Origin: Ovis canadensis
Taxonomy: Eukaryota > Chordata > Mammalia > Artiodactyla > Bovidae
NCBI RefSeq assembly: GCF_042477335.2
Contig: NC_091247.1
Coordinates: forward strand, 11,645,501-11,709,500
Direction: 5' to 3'
Length of the DNA stretch: 64,000 nucleotides
Of the stretch, positions 32,856 to 43,582 are shown piece by piece. Below the pieces are notes generated by a model, which worked only from the letters and a program-made list of their open reading frames with translations, searched no databases and had not been told where the DNA came from. A program made the translations under genes and the position numbers. Numbering within the stretch: the stretch's first letter is position 1; each line of letters starts with the position of its first letter.

Positions 32856-33130
32856 GAGTATATACAGATGAACCAGCCCTGGCTGGAGGTTGGGAGTCCC
32901 AAGCTGCCCTAACCCCAGGACCCTGAGGTCCTCTCCAGCCTTTCCACCTGTTTGCCAGGTTGGGGCAGAGAAGCCCCTGCCCGGGGAGGATGCTCTGGCA
33001 CCAAGGATCAGAAGTGCCCTTCGTTGGAAGAAGCCTTTGGAGGGATCTGCCTAGCTCACCATCATCTCCTTCTCCCCAGACTGCTGTCCCACCCAGAGGC
33101 AGACCAGTTTCCTTAGACAAAGCTGATTAG

Positions 33131-33432
33131 TGAAAGCAGATCAGTCATGTCAAACGCTGCAAACCCATGGACTATACAGTCCCTGGAGTTCTCCAGGCCA
33201 CAATAGTGGAGTGAGTAGCCTTTCCCCTTCTCCAGGGGACCTTCCCAACCCAGGGATTGAACCTGGATCTCCTGCATTACAGACAGATTCTTTACCAGCT
33301 GAGCCACCAGGGAAGCCCAAGAATACTGGAGTGGGAAGCCTAAACCATCTCCAGCGGATCTTCCCAACCCAGGAATTGAACCAGGGTCTCCTTCATTGCA
33401 GGTGGATTCTTTACCATCTGAGCTACCAGGGC
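33131..33432 (-). mobile_element. Composite Bov-tA SINE (head-duplicated form)
   Basis: It has the same two-head structure as 18,533-18,861: 'gagccaccagggaagcccaa' at 33,301-33,320 and 'gagctaccagggcagctg' at 33,420. A perfect 10-bp duplication, 'agctgattag', lies at 33,121-33,130 and 33,433-33,442, showing that the composite moved as one unit. Confidence 0.9.
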
Positions 33433-33442
33433 AGCTGATTAG

Positions 33443-34069
33443 ACTATAGACCATTTGGCAGTCCCAAATGGTCCAGTCTCAGCCCAGAATCACGTTTGAA
33501 GTCACAAGATACAGCCATCCAACAGGATATTAAGAATTTCAGCCTGTACATGGATTTCAAGAACATTAAAGGGATCCAGGTCAGAACTCACAGCACCAGC
33601 TTCTCCCCAGCCCCTCTGTGCTCCCCAATCTCACACCTGCACCTGCTGTACAGCCTTTCACATGTCCAGTCTCCACGATCCCCTCTCTGTTTTCCTTTCC
33701 TTCTTCTCCCTTCCTCCCAGTTCCTTATCATTTGCATCATCTCAGCCTCTCGTCTCTCCTTCCATCTCTCTGTTCCTGCCTTCTATATCCATTCTTCTGA
33801 CTCTTTAGGACTCAAGATCTGGGAACAGGCTGGCAAACAGTGGATGGAGGGTGGGGGCAGGGGGTGGGAATGCACTTCACATTAGCACATTGATACATAC
33901 TGTCCCCAGCATGCGCACTTCCTCCTGTTAGGGCCTGACACTTCCTTCTATTACTCTGTGATTCCTGCTACAGTTCTCACATGTGATTTGCATAGTATTA
34001 CTGTATTTCTCCTCAGGACTCACCACAAGCCGTATTACCCATCTTTTCCCACCCTTTGTCAGCCTTTTA
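33443..34069. other. Unassigned, pyrimidine-rich in part
   Basis: A CT-rich stretch covers about 33,600-33,800, which leaves the plus strand open for 129 codons (33,496-33,885). No domain is seen and I regard it as compositional. Confidence 0.4.
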
Positions 34070-34265
34070 CAGTTTACAGATCGCTTTTACATTCACTGTC
34101 TCCCTTGAACTTCATGATAACCCTATGGGGATGCTGCTAGTATTGTTCCCGTTTTACAGAGGGAAAACTAAAATTCACAGATGCCAAGTCACCTGCCCAA
34201 GGTGCCACCAGCAGGATTTGAACTCAGATCTTCCTGAGTCCAGGGCAGAGCTCGTTAACACTGCT
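34070..34265 (+). repeat. MIR SINE
   Basis: 'gttcccgttttacagaggga', 'gtcacctgcccaaggtgcca' and 'ggatttgaactcagatcttc' are in MIR order. Confidence 0.75.
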
Positions 34266-34504
34266 CTCCACTGTCTTTAAACTAAATCCTCTGACAGCTG
34301 ATGCTAAGGCCATTTTAATTTTGATACACATGTGCACAATCACATCCACCCCCATGGAAACACATCCAGGTTTACACACATATACTCCCACATGCAGAAT
34401 GACCTGCAGACACCCATCAGTGGATATATACACAGAACCCCACCAGGAGGACATGCACTCAGGTACAAGTACTCACACGCAGACGTACAGTCTCCAAAAC
34501 ACAG

Positions 34505-34722
34505 GCGCATGGTGGAGCTAGTGGTGAAGAACCTGCCTGCCAGTGCAGAAGGCATGAGACACGGGTTCATTCCCTGGGTCAGGAAGATCCCCTGGAGAAG
34601 GAAATGGCAACCCACTCCAATATTCTTGCCTGGAGAATCCCATTGACAGAGGAACCTGGTGGGCTACAGTCCACAGGGTTGCAAAAAATAGGACATGACT
34701 GAAGTGACTTTGCACACACACG
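34505..34722 (+). mobile_element. Bov-tA SINE
   Basis: A diverged head ('gcctgccagtgcagaaggca'), a clear body ('cctggagaaggaaatggcaa') and the tail 'ggacatgactgaagtgactt'. No sharp target duplication, consistent with an older copy. Confidence 0.85.
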
Positions 34723-36174
34723 CTTGCACTGCTAGAAAGCTTCATTAACATGGACAAGAGTGGGGCCAACCCCACAGCTCCTCCTGTGGTCCTGCACAGC
34801 CCTTGGTCACCCGCAGGCCCCCCAGTGCCACGGCCTTCTCTGCCTGAGTTCCTCTCCCCCCAACTCCTCCTGCACATTCTTAGCGCCCTTTCCTGAACTC
34901 AGCTCTGCCACCAGGCTCTGCTGGGACCTTGTTATTTTTACAGCTGCAGGGAGCGAACTCTTTGAGAGAAGGGAAGTCTTTGCTAAGAGGGCAGATGCTT
35001 AAGGCTCTGAGTCACTGCAGGCCCAGCCCCGGGGGGCAAAATCCCCTCCCTCTGCCCACCCCTGGCTTAGCTAGACGGTGTCTGTGGTCAGCCTGGGCCA
35101 GCTCCAGTGTCTGCCAGAGGGACTGTCCCTGGCGAGCTGGCTCAGTGCCACTACCAACTCTCCCCTCGGGATGGGGGGCACCCTGGATTGGCTCTGGGCC
35201 TGGAAAGGTCCCTAGACTAGCAGTCAGGGGAAGGGGACTCTGTGTTAGTGAGGATGGAACAGATCCCTGGGAGTCTCCCCAATTCACTTCCCCTTGCAGG
35301 GCAGAGAGCTTCGGGCTATGCCCATTGGTGTGCATCAAGGAAACTTCAGGATGGTTCTAGGACCAAGGGGCCCGCCCAGGACCCTGGAGGGGGGACAAGC
35401 TACTTCTAGGTGGGGGTCTTTACAAGAGGGAAGGAGAGAGTGAGGGAGGAGAGGGAGAGATTTGGGGTTTGGGGACAGGAGGAGGAAAGTAGAGCACGTT
35501 TTATCACGGAGGGAGTCTCCTGCTAGACGCAGAGACCAGGGAAGACCATCACCTGAAGATACTTGCATCTGGCACCCGCCTCCATGACTCCTCATCCATC
35601 CACCTGCTGAGACAGTGGGACTCTTTGGATTCCTATTGCTGACTTCCATTCCCCTCTGGGCAGTCAGTTCAGCCAAAGGGATATCCTTCCTGCCGGCCCG
35701 ACATCTGGCTGGAAAGACCCTTCTAGGGTCCTTCCCTTGCTTCCCCACCTCTGAGACCCACACCCAGCCTCCTGAGCCCGAGGGCCTCTGCCAAGAGTTG
35801 TCTACAAAGTTGGGACACCCCTGAGTCCCTGGCTGTCAAGGGGCAGCTCCCGGAACAGCCCAGGGGCACCTTTTCTGGCACAGGGTCTGGAGAGGTCTCT
35901 GAGGGCTCCCCCAACATACCCACCCTCTTTCCGCTGAAAAGAAGGAATGTTGTTGATTTCAGTGTAAAGACCTCATTGTTTTGCTTTCCAGACCAGAAAG
36001 CCCCACACGTGGAGTTAATTCCCCTTTCTGACATAGGGCTAGTGCCAGCCAGAATTGGGAATTTTGCTGAATACCCACTGGGCACCACTGTTTCCATCAC
36101 AGGGTTAATTAGTCCCCATGAGCATCAGCCAAAGAAGGCTGCTTGGGCTGGGAGTCCAGAGCTCCAGATGCTGA
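34723..36174. other. Unassigned, moderately GC-rich DNA
   Basis: Several opposed frames of 108-143 codons occur (34,929-35,360; 35,335-35,763) without domains. 35,940-36,120 includes a homeodomain-like 'ggttaattagtcccc' word at about 36,101 and has no named repeat, so it may be regulatory. An AP-1-like TGAGTCA lies near 35,009. No gene is called. Confidence 0.4.
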
Positions 36175-36275
36175 ATGTACATCTGCCAGGGACTATCTGG
36201 GTGAGCTTCGTTAGACAAGCCCCTTTTCTTCTCTGGGCTTCATTTTTCCCATCTGCAAAACGCGCAGGTAAACCT
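36175..36275 (-). repeat. MIR SINE fragment
   Basis: 'gggcttcatttttcccatct' with 'gcaaaacgcg' is the minus-strand MIR core. Diverged. Confidence 0.5.
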
Positions 36276-36307
36276 GGAACCCAGAGTCTTTTCCAACTGA
36301 CTGGAAC

Positions 36308-36650
36308 TTTCCATGACATTCTGTGATGCTGACATTCTGTAACAGCCTACCACGGTCTAGGAGATCCAGGATGACGTTCTAAGTCATTCCATGACATTTA
36401 CAGCCATCTACAGCATTCTGTGATGACATTGGAAGGTGGTCCTTGACATCCAATGACATTTACAACCATCTACAGCATTCTGTGACATCTTCTGACATTT
36501 ACAACAGTTTATGACATTTACAAGAATTCACGATATCCTGTGACATTCTTTGACATTCCAGAGCATTTTACGACATTCCTTGACATTCAACAGCACTCTG
36601 CAGCATTCTCACCACGATATTCTGTGGCATTATGTGACATCTTAAATTTA
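36308..36650 (+). repeat. Degenerate GACATT minisatellite
   Basis: The word GACATT, usually as 'tgacattc' or 'tgacattt', recurs every 10-35 bp for about 340 bp. A longer segment, 'catctacagcattctgtg' (36,407 and 36,468), occurs twice. Spacing is irregular, so it is an old or complex array. No named family comes to mind. Confidence 0.7.
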
Positions 36651-36659
36651 TATCATATA

Positions 36660-37084
36660 GGTTTGTCTCTCTTCCAAGGGGCCTCCCTGACATAGCCAGA
36701 GAGGCCACATCTCCCCTCAAGACCCTCCTCCAATTCTCCTCCTGCCCAAGATGCAGGACCCCTCTGTGGTCAGAAGTTCATGGACTGGAGCCTCTAGAGC
36801 CAACAACCATTCCAGGATCCTTCTCTGTGCTTTGGGGGACAGGGAATAATCTCTCCCACAATAGTCATCTCCTCAGGGTGTTTTACTCTTAAAAAAATCT
36901 TCCCCCCTTCTTCCCACCCCTGCCACCAGAATATTCCAATTAATGGCCCCTTCCTGTAGGATAAGAGAGTCCCTTTGGCATAGTATTAAGCTTAAACATA
37001 TAACACCAAGTATTTTGAAAACTTTGACCTCTGGGAATGGCAATTTTATACAGTTCAACCTAATGGAACAGAAAGAATGTGGAT
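36660..37084. other. Unassigned DNA
   Basis: The short block 'agaatattccaattaatggc' at about 36,927 has TEAD-like and homeodomain-like words, but nothing else supports a function. Confidence 0.35.
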
Positions 37085-37250
37085 TTGGGAATCAGGCAGC
37101 TCCAGGGACAAATATGAGTGCTGCTATTTCTTAGCTGTGAAACTTCAGGCAACCTCACCAGACCTCACTTTCCTCATTCATAAATGAAGATAACTCCTTA
37201 TTCAAAGGGTTGGTAGAGGATTCAACCAAATAATTCAGGTACAGATCCAG
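37085..37250 (-). repeat. MIR SINE
   Basis: 'cttagctgtgaaacttcagg', 'cactttcctcattcataaat' and 'gttggtagaggattcaacc' follow minus-strand MIR order. Confidence 0.6.
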
Positions 37251-37325
37251 GCAAAGATCTAGAACAGAATAAGAAGTCCTTGAAAATGTGCTTTCCCCTT
37301 TTATCCTTCCCCTAGAACAACAGTG

Positions 37326-37536
37326 GGACTTCCCAGGTGGCTCAGTGGTAAAGAATCCACCTGCCAATGCAGGACACGAGGGTTTGATCCCTAGGTTGAG
37401 AAGATTCCCTGGAGAAGGAAATGGCAACCCACTCCAGTATTCTTGCCTGGAAAATTCCATGGACAGAGGAGCCTGGCAGGCTATAGTCCACAGAGTCACA
37501 AGAGAGTTGGACACGACTTAGCAATTAAAGAACAAC
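37326..37536 (+). mobile_element. Bov-tA SINE
   Basis: A complete head, body and tail. A perfect 12-bp duplication, 'agaacaacagtg', lies at 37,314-37,325 and 37,537-37,548. Confidence 0.93.
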
Positions 37537-37584
37537 AGAACAACAGTGAAACAGCTCATGCATGAGATAGCACAAGTTGAAAAA

Positions 37585-37690
37585 GAGAACCCAGGTTTGG
37601 GTCTTGGTCCAGTTACCTCCTCACTGTGTATTCCTGAGGTCTATTCTGTGGACCTTAGTTTTCCCGTCTGTAAAATGGAGCGGGAGACAC
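37585..37690 (-). repeat. MIR SINE fragment
   Basis: 'ccttagttttcccgtctgta' followed by 'aaatggag' is the conserved MIR core on the minus strand. Confidence 0.55.
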
Positions 37691-37699
37691 TCAGATCAA

Positions 37700-38289
37700 C
37701 TTGAGGACCTTCTGGCTCTGACGGTCTGGGCTTCTCTGGCTGGAAGGGAGGGTACAGAACAGGGAATCCTGAGGTCTGGTGGGGTAAGCCTGGGGCAGCA
37801 ATGGGTCACCATAATCTGTGAGGGCAGGACATTGCAATGCGGGAGAAGCAGGTCAGACCTGAACAGTGCTTCTTTCTAACCATTGCAAGATGACAGTCTT
37901 GGTTGTAATGCTGTTCATCCACAGCGTTTTAGGAGCATGGCCCCGAGATCTCTGGCTGAGTAGGTGGACAGATACCCCATTCGGTGAGGGGTACCATCTC
38001 CAGCCCTCCAGGCTAAGTGGTGGTGGAAAGGACTCAAGGCTGGTGTGGAAACGTTAAGAGACTGCGCCCCCTGGTGGCCAGGCGCTGTCATTGCAATATA
38101 GGGCTCCCAGCCCGGGAGGTGACACCCGCTGATGGGGACTTGGTCTTAGAGGGCAAATTTCTTTGCAAGAGGAAGGACCCTGGGGGCAAGTCTTGGAAAG
38201 AGGGTGACCCAAGCTGGGTCAAGCCCGTAGGGCGGAAGACTATTAAGGACCCTTTAGTAACCTCTTCAACAAAGTTTCCTGATCACCTA
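37700..38289. other. Unassigned DNA
   Basis: No recognisable repeat or exon. Short frames only. Confidence 0.4.
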
Positions 38290-38515
38290 CTGTGTGTTAG
38301 GCAGCGTCTTGGGCTCTCCAGCCGTGTTGTAGATGAGGCCCTTGCTCTGCGAGGAGCTCACAACTCAGCCTGCTGAGAACCTATTTATGTGTCCTGGACT
38401 CCTCACAACACTCCCGGGAGGTGAGAATGATCGTTCCCATTTTACAGGTGAGGAACTTGAGGCCCAAAGCCACACAGCTCTAAGGGTTCAGAGCTGGGAT
38501 GCTTTCTTAACTGGA
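38290..38515 (+). repeat. MIR SINE
   Basis: 'cctactgtgtgttaggcagc' at the left, 'cccattttacaggtgaggaa' in the centre and 'aaagccacacagctctaagg' at the right give the MIR order. Confidence 0.7.
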
Positions 38516-38599
38516 TGACCCCCAAACTGCCCATCACATGACGTCTGTGTAGCAGCAAGAGCACAGGCGCTGTCAGGCACAAGAGCCCCTCGTCCCAGG

Positions 38600-39240
38600 C
38601 AGTCTCCTCAGGGAAACGGGGCCTGTGAGGTGCCCCGTGGGTTCAACCAGGGAAGGAGCGCCCCCATGCCCACGCGCTGTGCCCCATGGGACCTCCTCGC
38701 ACAAGCAGGGGAGTGCTCGCCCACAAGCAGGCACCCGGGAGCCCGGGCATTGTTCCCATTGTCTCGGGCCTCCCTTTGTCTCAGGAACATCCGGGGCTGG
38801 CTCCTCCCCTGGCGGAGATGGGGGCCAGCTGCCTGGAGAGCCCCGTACTGCTGCTGCCGCTCATTAGAGCCCTCACAAACGCCTCTCTCACGGGACTCCC
38901 CACCCCAGGGTCTGAGGGAGTTTGACACGAATCTAAAAATAGCTGCTGTTTTGTTCCTTTGTGGGAGGGGAGGGGCTGGCAGAGGGGCTCCAGCTCCCCT
39001 TAATGACCTGCCCACAAAGAACAAAGCCTTTTCTCTGCATTCGCTCTCGCTTCCGCAGAGGCCTCCTCAGCTCACTGAGATGGAGCCTGAATGGTGGTCC
39101 TGCTGATGGAGGCAGCGCCTGGGTCCAGGCCTCCAAGCCGGGAGGATCCAGGCCCCAGGCTGGCCGGTGGCCGCGCCCAGGGTGTAGTGTGTCCTGTGGG
39201 CGGGGCTCCGCCGGGGGAGGGGCCCGCCCGTGTCCTGTGA
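38600..39240. promoter_or_regulatory. Candidate GC-rich regulatory block with MEF2, E-box and KLF/Sp1-like motifs
   Basis: This GC-rich segment holds a CAGCTG E-box (38,826-38,831), a perfect MEF2 consensus CTAAAAATAG (38,933-38,942), a G-rich KLF/Sp1-like run (38,963-38,979) and a 'cacaaagaacaaag' SOX/TCF-like stretch (about 39,013). Such a cluster is typical of striated-muscle control regions. Frames of 79-158 codons overlap on both strands and lack domains. Function is inferred from motifs only. Confidence 0.3.
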
Positions 39241-39725
39241 CATTGTGTGTGATGTCATACCACATGGCGCCGTGGACGGAGTGTGGTAGTCGCTCGGTCC
39301 TGTCCGACCGTTGGCGACCTCGTGGACTGTAGCCCGCCAGGTTCCTCTGTCCATGGAATACTCCAGCAAGAATGCTGGAGTGGGTTGCCATTCCCTTCTC
39401 CAGCGCATCTTCTCCACCCAGAGATTGAACCCAGGTCTCCCGCATTGCAGGCAGATTCTTAACCGTCTGAGCTATCAGGGAAGCCCCAAATGGATGGAGT
39501 CTGGGACCGCAAATGGCTGTTTGTGGCTGATTTGTGGGCAGGTGACTCTGGGCTTATGCGTCACTGAGCCTGGCTGTGCACAGATGACACCATAAATGAG
39601 TGAACCTCGCTACACACAATTGGTATGTGTTGGTTTGACATGGGGCGATGGGGCAGACTCTGCAGGTGACACTGGAGGTGGGGCTAACTGTGCAGTGACA
39701 TCATTAAGTGGCACTGGGGGAAAAA
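39235..39725 (+). repeat. Possible degenerate repeat with GTGACATCAT-like core, split by a SINE
   Basis: Phrases 'gtgatgtcatacc', 'gcacagatgacaccat', 'ctgcaggtgacactgg' and 'gtgcagtgacatcattaag' recur at 30-60 bp spacing outside the Bov-tA at 39,287-39,490. The similarity is modest and the call is weak. Confidence 0.25.
39287..39490 (-). mobile_element. Bov-tA SINE
   Basis: Minus-strand order from 'tagtcgctcggtcctgtccg' to 'tgagctatcagggaagcccc'. Target copies 'tggacggagtgtgg' (39,273-39,286) and 'tggatggagtctgg' (39,491-39,504) match at 12 of 14. Confidence 0.9.
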
Positions 39726-39891
39726 CGGCCATCAGAGGTAAGCAGAGCACACTCCTGCTGTGTCCAGGGGAGGGAGGGAAGAGTGGGACTTGGGGAGTGG
39801 TCAGGAGGATCCTGGCTTCATCCTAATGTTTGGGCCAGTTGCTCAAAGGGAGAACATATTTATATATTGCTGTCAAATTTTAAAAAGATTT

Positions 39892-40042
39892 CAAGCCCTA
39901 GTGGTCCAGTGGCTAAGACTCCACACTCCCATAGCAGGGGGCCTGGGTTCAATCCCTGGTCAGGGAATTAGATCCCACAGGCTAAAGATCCCACATGGTG
40001 TAACCAAGACCCGGCACAGCCAACTAAATAAATAAAAATTTT
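39892..40042 (+). mobile_element. Short CHR-type (CHR-2 like) SINE
   Basis: The head 'tagtggtccagtggctaaga', B-box-like 'gggttcaatccctgg' and a 'cacagccaactaaataaata' tail are in order. The flanks share 'tttaaaaagattt' with one extra A on the right. Confidence 0.85.
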
Positions 40043-40234
40043 AAAAAAGATTTATCCAGATGCGACAAAAAGCTATTTGTTGTTAATCTAGGCCATGTGA
40101 TTATGAGTGATTATTGTACTACTCTTTGGGTTTTTCTGAATTTTTAACCTCTCAGAAAAATCATCAAAAGCAGTGCATGCTCATGATGGAGTTTGTTATA
40201 CATGAAAGTTAACAGCAACTTCACTTCTATACGT

Positions 40235-40350
40235 ACACTGTCCTACATGCTGCACGTGGATACCACAACCCTAGGAAGGGAGCACTCTCAGCACCCTCCC
40301 ATTATACAGATGGGCAAAGTGAGGCTCAGAAGCCCTCAGGCAAGTCCGCA
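40235..40350 (+). repeat. MIR SINE fragment
   Basis: 'cccattatacagatgggcaa' followed by 'agtgaggctcagaagccc' marks the MIR core. Confidence 0.55.
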
Positions 40351-40454
40351 GTTCTCACCTCATCTTCCTTCCACACAATGTGGGATTTCGGGAAAACTCA
40401 AAATCTCCCTCTGCTGGATAACCCTGCCACTAAAAGAATGGAACCTGTGTCCCG

Positions 40455-40920
40455 TGTATTAGTCACCTGTGCTGCATTAAAATACCATCCCCAGATGCAA
40501 TGACTTAAAATAACAGTCATCATCATTTAGTATCTCTCATGATTTCTCTGAGGGGTGGCTTTGGCTGAATGATTCCTGAGATTCCAGTAAGATGCTGGAG
40601 GGCTGCAGAATGTTGACTGGGACTGAGGATCCACTTTCAGGTTGGCTTGCTCACATTTCTAACAAGCCAGTGAGGGCTATGCTGTCTGGGTGGGCAGCTG
40701 GAGCTTCCTCACCACATGGTGCCTGGGATCAAGGGTGAGCTTCCCAGGAGAGCCAGGCAGAAGCTGTATCAGCTCCTGTGACCTGGTCTTGAAGTCCAAG
40801 CATCACATGACATCACTTCCACAGAATTCTATTGGCCATGGGGGTCAGGTCTGATTCAGTGTAGGGGTGAATTGTCAGGGACTATGAGGGGGCTGCCATT
40901 TTTATCCTACTTACAAGCTA
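40455..40920. mobile_element. Ancient MLT1-type (ERVL-MaLR) LTR
   Basis: It starts 'tgtattagtcacctgtgctg' and contains 'aatgacttaaaataacagtc', 'ggcttgctcacatttctaac' and 'cagaattctattggccatg', the usual MLT1 order. LTR only, with no internal coding region. Confidence 0.6.
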
Positions 40921-41319
40921 AGAAGTTAGGCTTCTTAGATGCCCTCACTTCTTGGATGCCGACAGAAGACATGTGGCTCCAGGGTCAGACACGGAGGACA
41001 GTTTACTACTCACAATGACAGCAATAGCCAGAGAATCAGCTTTTTTTTTTTCACCCAGTGCCCAGTTCCCACAGATCAGCATAAAGAGAGTTAGAAGTCA
41101 TCTGCTTGCTCAGTGGGCTTTATTAGAGGAGAGAGCCCTGAGCTGAGGGAAACCACAGCTTCTATAATGGGCAGGAGCATGCCTGCCCTTTGCCACAGAG
41201 GGAGACATACTTTCTCTGTCTTCCGAGGAAGTTTGCCCCACACACATCCTTGACGAGAGCCCAGAACAAACGACAGTCATGCCTTGCTCACAAGCCCTAC
41301 CAAAATGCAAGAGCTCTGT

Positions 41320-41890
41320 CTTAGTCAGCTTGGGCCGCCAGAACACAGTTCCATGGACTGAGAGGCTTAAACAACAGAAATCTGGTTTTCACAGTTGCAG
41401 AGACCAGAGAGTCCACGGTCAAGATGCCGGCCAATTTGTCTCCTTGTGAGAGATCTCTTCTTGGTTTGTAGATTGCCGCTTCTTACTGTGTCCTCACATG
41501 GCAGAGAGAGAGAGACTGAGAAACTCTCTTAGGAGAGAGCTCTATAAAGCCACCAGTCCTGTGGGATTAGGATCCCACCCTTATGACTTTATTTAACCTT
41601 AATCACCTCCACAAGGGCTGGCTCAGAGGTAAAGAATCTTCCTACACGAGTTCAATCTCTGGTCTGGGAAGATCCCCTGGAGAAGGGAATGGCTACCGGC
41701 TCCAGTATTCCTGCCTGGGAAATCCCATGGACAGAGTCTACAGTCCACAGGGTCGCAAAGAGTAGGGCATGACTTAGCTACTAAAAAACAATGACACCTC
41801 CAAAGTCCTGTCTCCAAATACAGTAACATTGAGGCTTAGGGTGCTAACATATGGATTTTGAAGACACACAATTCAGTCCGTGGCAAACTC
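41320..41890 (-). mobile_element. MaLR-type LTR (MST/MLT-like), split by a Bov-tA
   Basis: 'gtcagcttgggccgccagaa', 'aggcttaaacaacagaaat', 'ctgtgtcctcacatggcag' and, after the SINE, 'gtctccaaatacagtaacat' are typical of this LTR class read on the minus strand. No coding sequence. Confidence 0.55.
41613..41795 (+). mobile_element. Bov-tA SINE with shortened head
   Basis: The head lacks part of the segment between 'gtaaagaatcttcctac' and 'gagttcaatctctgg'. Body and tail are complete. The flanks share 'cacctcca'. It interrupts the MaLR-type LTR. Confidence 0.85.
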
Positions 41891-42066
41891 CAGCAGAACT
41901 GGTCCCAATAAGGACTAGCCAAGAAGGTGACCACAAGGGTCATCTCGGAAGCCGGGCACCACAGCCCAGGTTTTGTGGTGGTGTCCTCAGACGATCTCTT
42001 CCTAAGGTGAAACTGGGGAGTGGAGGCCATGGCCTCTTTGTCATTAATGATAACATCCCTTCACTA

Positions 42067-42289
42067 TGGGCTTCCCTGATGGCGCAGATGGTGAAGAATC
42101 TGCCTGTAATACGGGAGCCCTGGGTGCGATCCCTGGGTGCGATCCCTGGGTAGGGAAGATACTCTGGGGAAGGGAATGGCTACCCACTTCAGTATTCTAA
42201 CCTGGAGAATTCCATGGGCAGAGGAGCCTAGCGGGTACCCACAGGGATGCAAAGAGTTGGACATGACTGAGCAACTAACGCTTTCACTT
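42067..42289 (+). mobile_element. Bov-tA SINE with internal 13-bp duplication
   Basis: A perfect 11-bp duplication, 'tcccttcacta' (42,056-42,066 and 42,290-42,300), bounds it. The B-box region carries 'gggtgcgatccct' twice in tandem (about 42,123-42,148). Confidence 0.92.
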
Positions 42290-42300
42290 TCCCTTCACTA

Positions 42301-42639
42301 AACGCCCTTAACCAGCTGCCATCCCTAAGCCAAGGCTCAAAGGGTAGGAACTGGGGCCCTCCTGTCTCCCCCTCTCACTGCCTTCCCCACCCTTCTCTCC
42401 CCACTCCATCTTTGGAGTAGGCTTTCCCCAAAGTCACATCTTTCCTCCCAAGGCTAACCACATGGCCAAATTTTTAATTGAAAATAGGAACTCTACGAAG
42501 TTGACTGTTGTCTAGCTACAAAATCCTATTTTTGAATGTCTGAAGCTGAATTTGCCATTCCCTTTTTCCTTCTTCTAGATGGTCCCAATTCCCCCCAGAT
42601 TAATGGACGTTCCCTGACCAACTATTGCAAAGATCAAAA
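42301..42639. other. Unassigned DNA
   Basis: A CT-rich stretch then AT-rich sequence without recognisable motifs. Confidence 0.4.
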
Positions 42640-42773
42640 ATTTGTTTAAAGCACATTAACAATTTTCACACTATTAAGTCTTTTTACACACCAAATTGTT
42701 CAGAAGCACACGGAGAACTGTCTAACATGCATTGTTGTAAATTTTGCTTTTCATAATAAAAAACATATTCGAG

Positions 42774-43015
42774 GGACTTTCCTGGTACTCCAGTGGTTGC
42801 CAGTGCAAGGGATGCGGGTTTGATCTGGGGTCAGGGAACTAAGATGCCACATGCCTTGGGGCAAGTAAGCCCATGTGCCACAACTACTGAGCCTGCGCTC
42901 CAGAGCCTACGCTCAGCAGCTAGAGAGAAGCCCACGTGCCATAACAAAGAGCCTGCAAGCTACAACGAAAGATTCCACGTGCCACACAGCCCAACAAATA
43001 AATATTTTGAAAACA
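42774..43015 (+). mobile_element. CHR-1 SINE (outer of a pair)
   Basis: The head 'ggactttcctggtactccag' is shortened, then the CHR body runs to an A/T-rich tail. Its left target copy 'atattcgag' (42,765-42,773) is matched only beyond the second CHR at 43,351-43,359. That suggests the second element inserted into the tail of the first. Confidence 0.85.
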
Positions 43016-43048
43016 CATGTAGGAATAAACTACTTAAAAAAAAAAAAT

Positions 43049-43350
43049 TCAAGGACTTCCCTGGTGGTACAGTGGCTAAGAATCTGCCTGCCTACGCTGG
43101 GCACACGGGTATGATCCTTGGTCTGGAAAGATTCCACATGCTGCAGGGCAGCTAAAGCCCACGAGCTGAAACCACTGATGCCCATACACTTAGAGCCGTG
43201 CTCTGCAACAAGAGAAGCCGCTGCAATCAGAGGCCCGTGCACCACAACCAAGAGTTGTCCCCAACTCGCCATAATAACAACAAAGCTGGCGCATAACAAC
43301 GAAGACCCAGCACAACCAAAAACCCACAAAATAAAATTATAAATAAATAA
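43049..43350 (+). mobile_element. CHR-1 SINE (inner, inserted in the tail of the previous one)
   Basis: A nearly complete head ('ggacttccctggtggtacag') and body, ending in 'aaattataaataaataa'. It sits between the body of the first CHR and that element's right target copy. Confidence 0.85.
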
Positions 43351-43582
43351 ATATTCGAGATCCTGTCAGTAATGTAGATCTACTTCATTCTTTTTTGATA
43401 GTGCTATAGTATTCCAGAGTTATAGACATACCACAATGTATTCAATCCTGATTCTCCTGAAGGTCATTTAAGTTGTCTCTAATATTTTTGTCTTATTGGC
43501 AATGCAGGGAGTAACCTTATTTTTGCATGCATATGCTAGTAATTTTGTAGGATAAATTTTTACAGGGGAATTGCTGGCACAT

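Noticed and set aside
32281-32912. Overlapping 139- and 160-codon frames
   Set aside because: They coincide with an L2 LINE 3' region and show no continuous conserved protein.
34929-35763. Opposed frames of 108-143 codons
   Set aside because: No domain, no credible splice pair, and overlapping frames on both strands.
38608-39106. Frames of up to 158 codons in GC-rich DNA
   Set aside because: GC-rich DNA has few stops. Three overlapping frames are open at once, so coding is not supported; regulatory motifs explain the block better.
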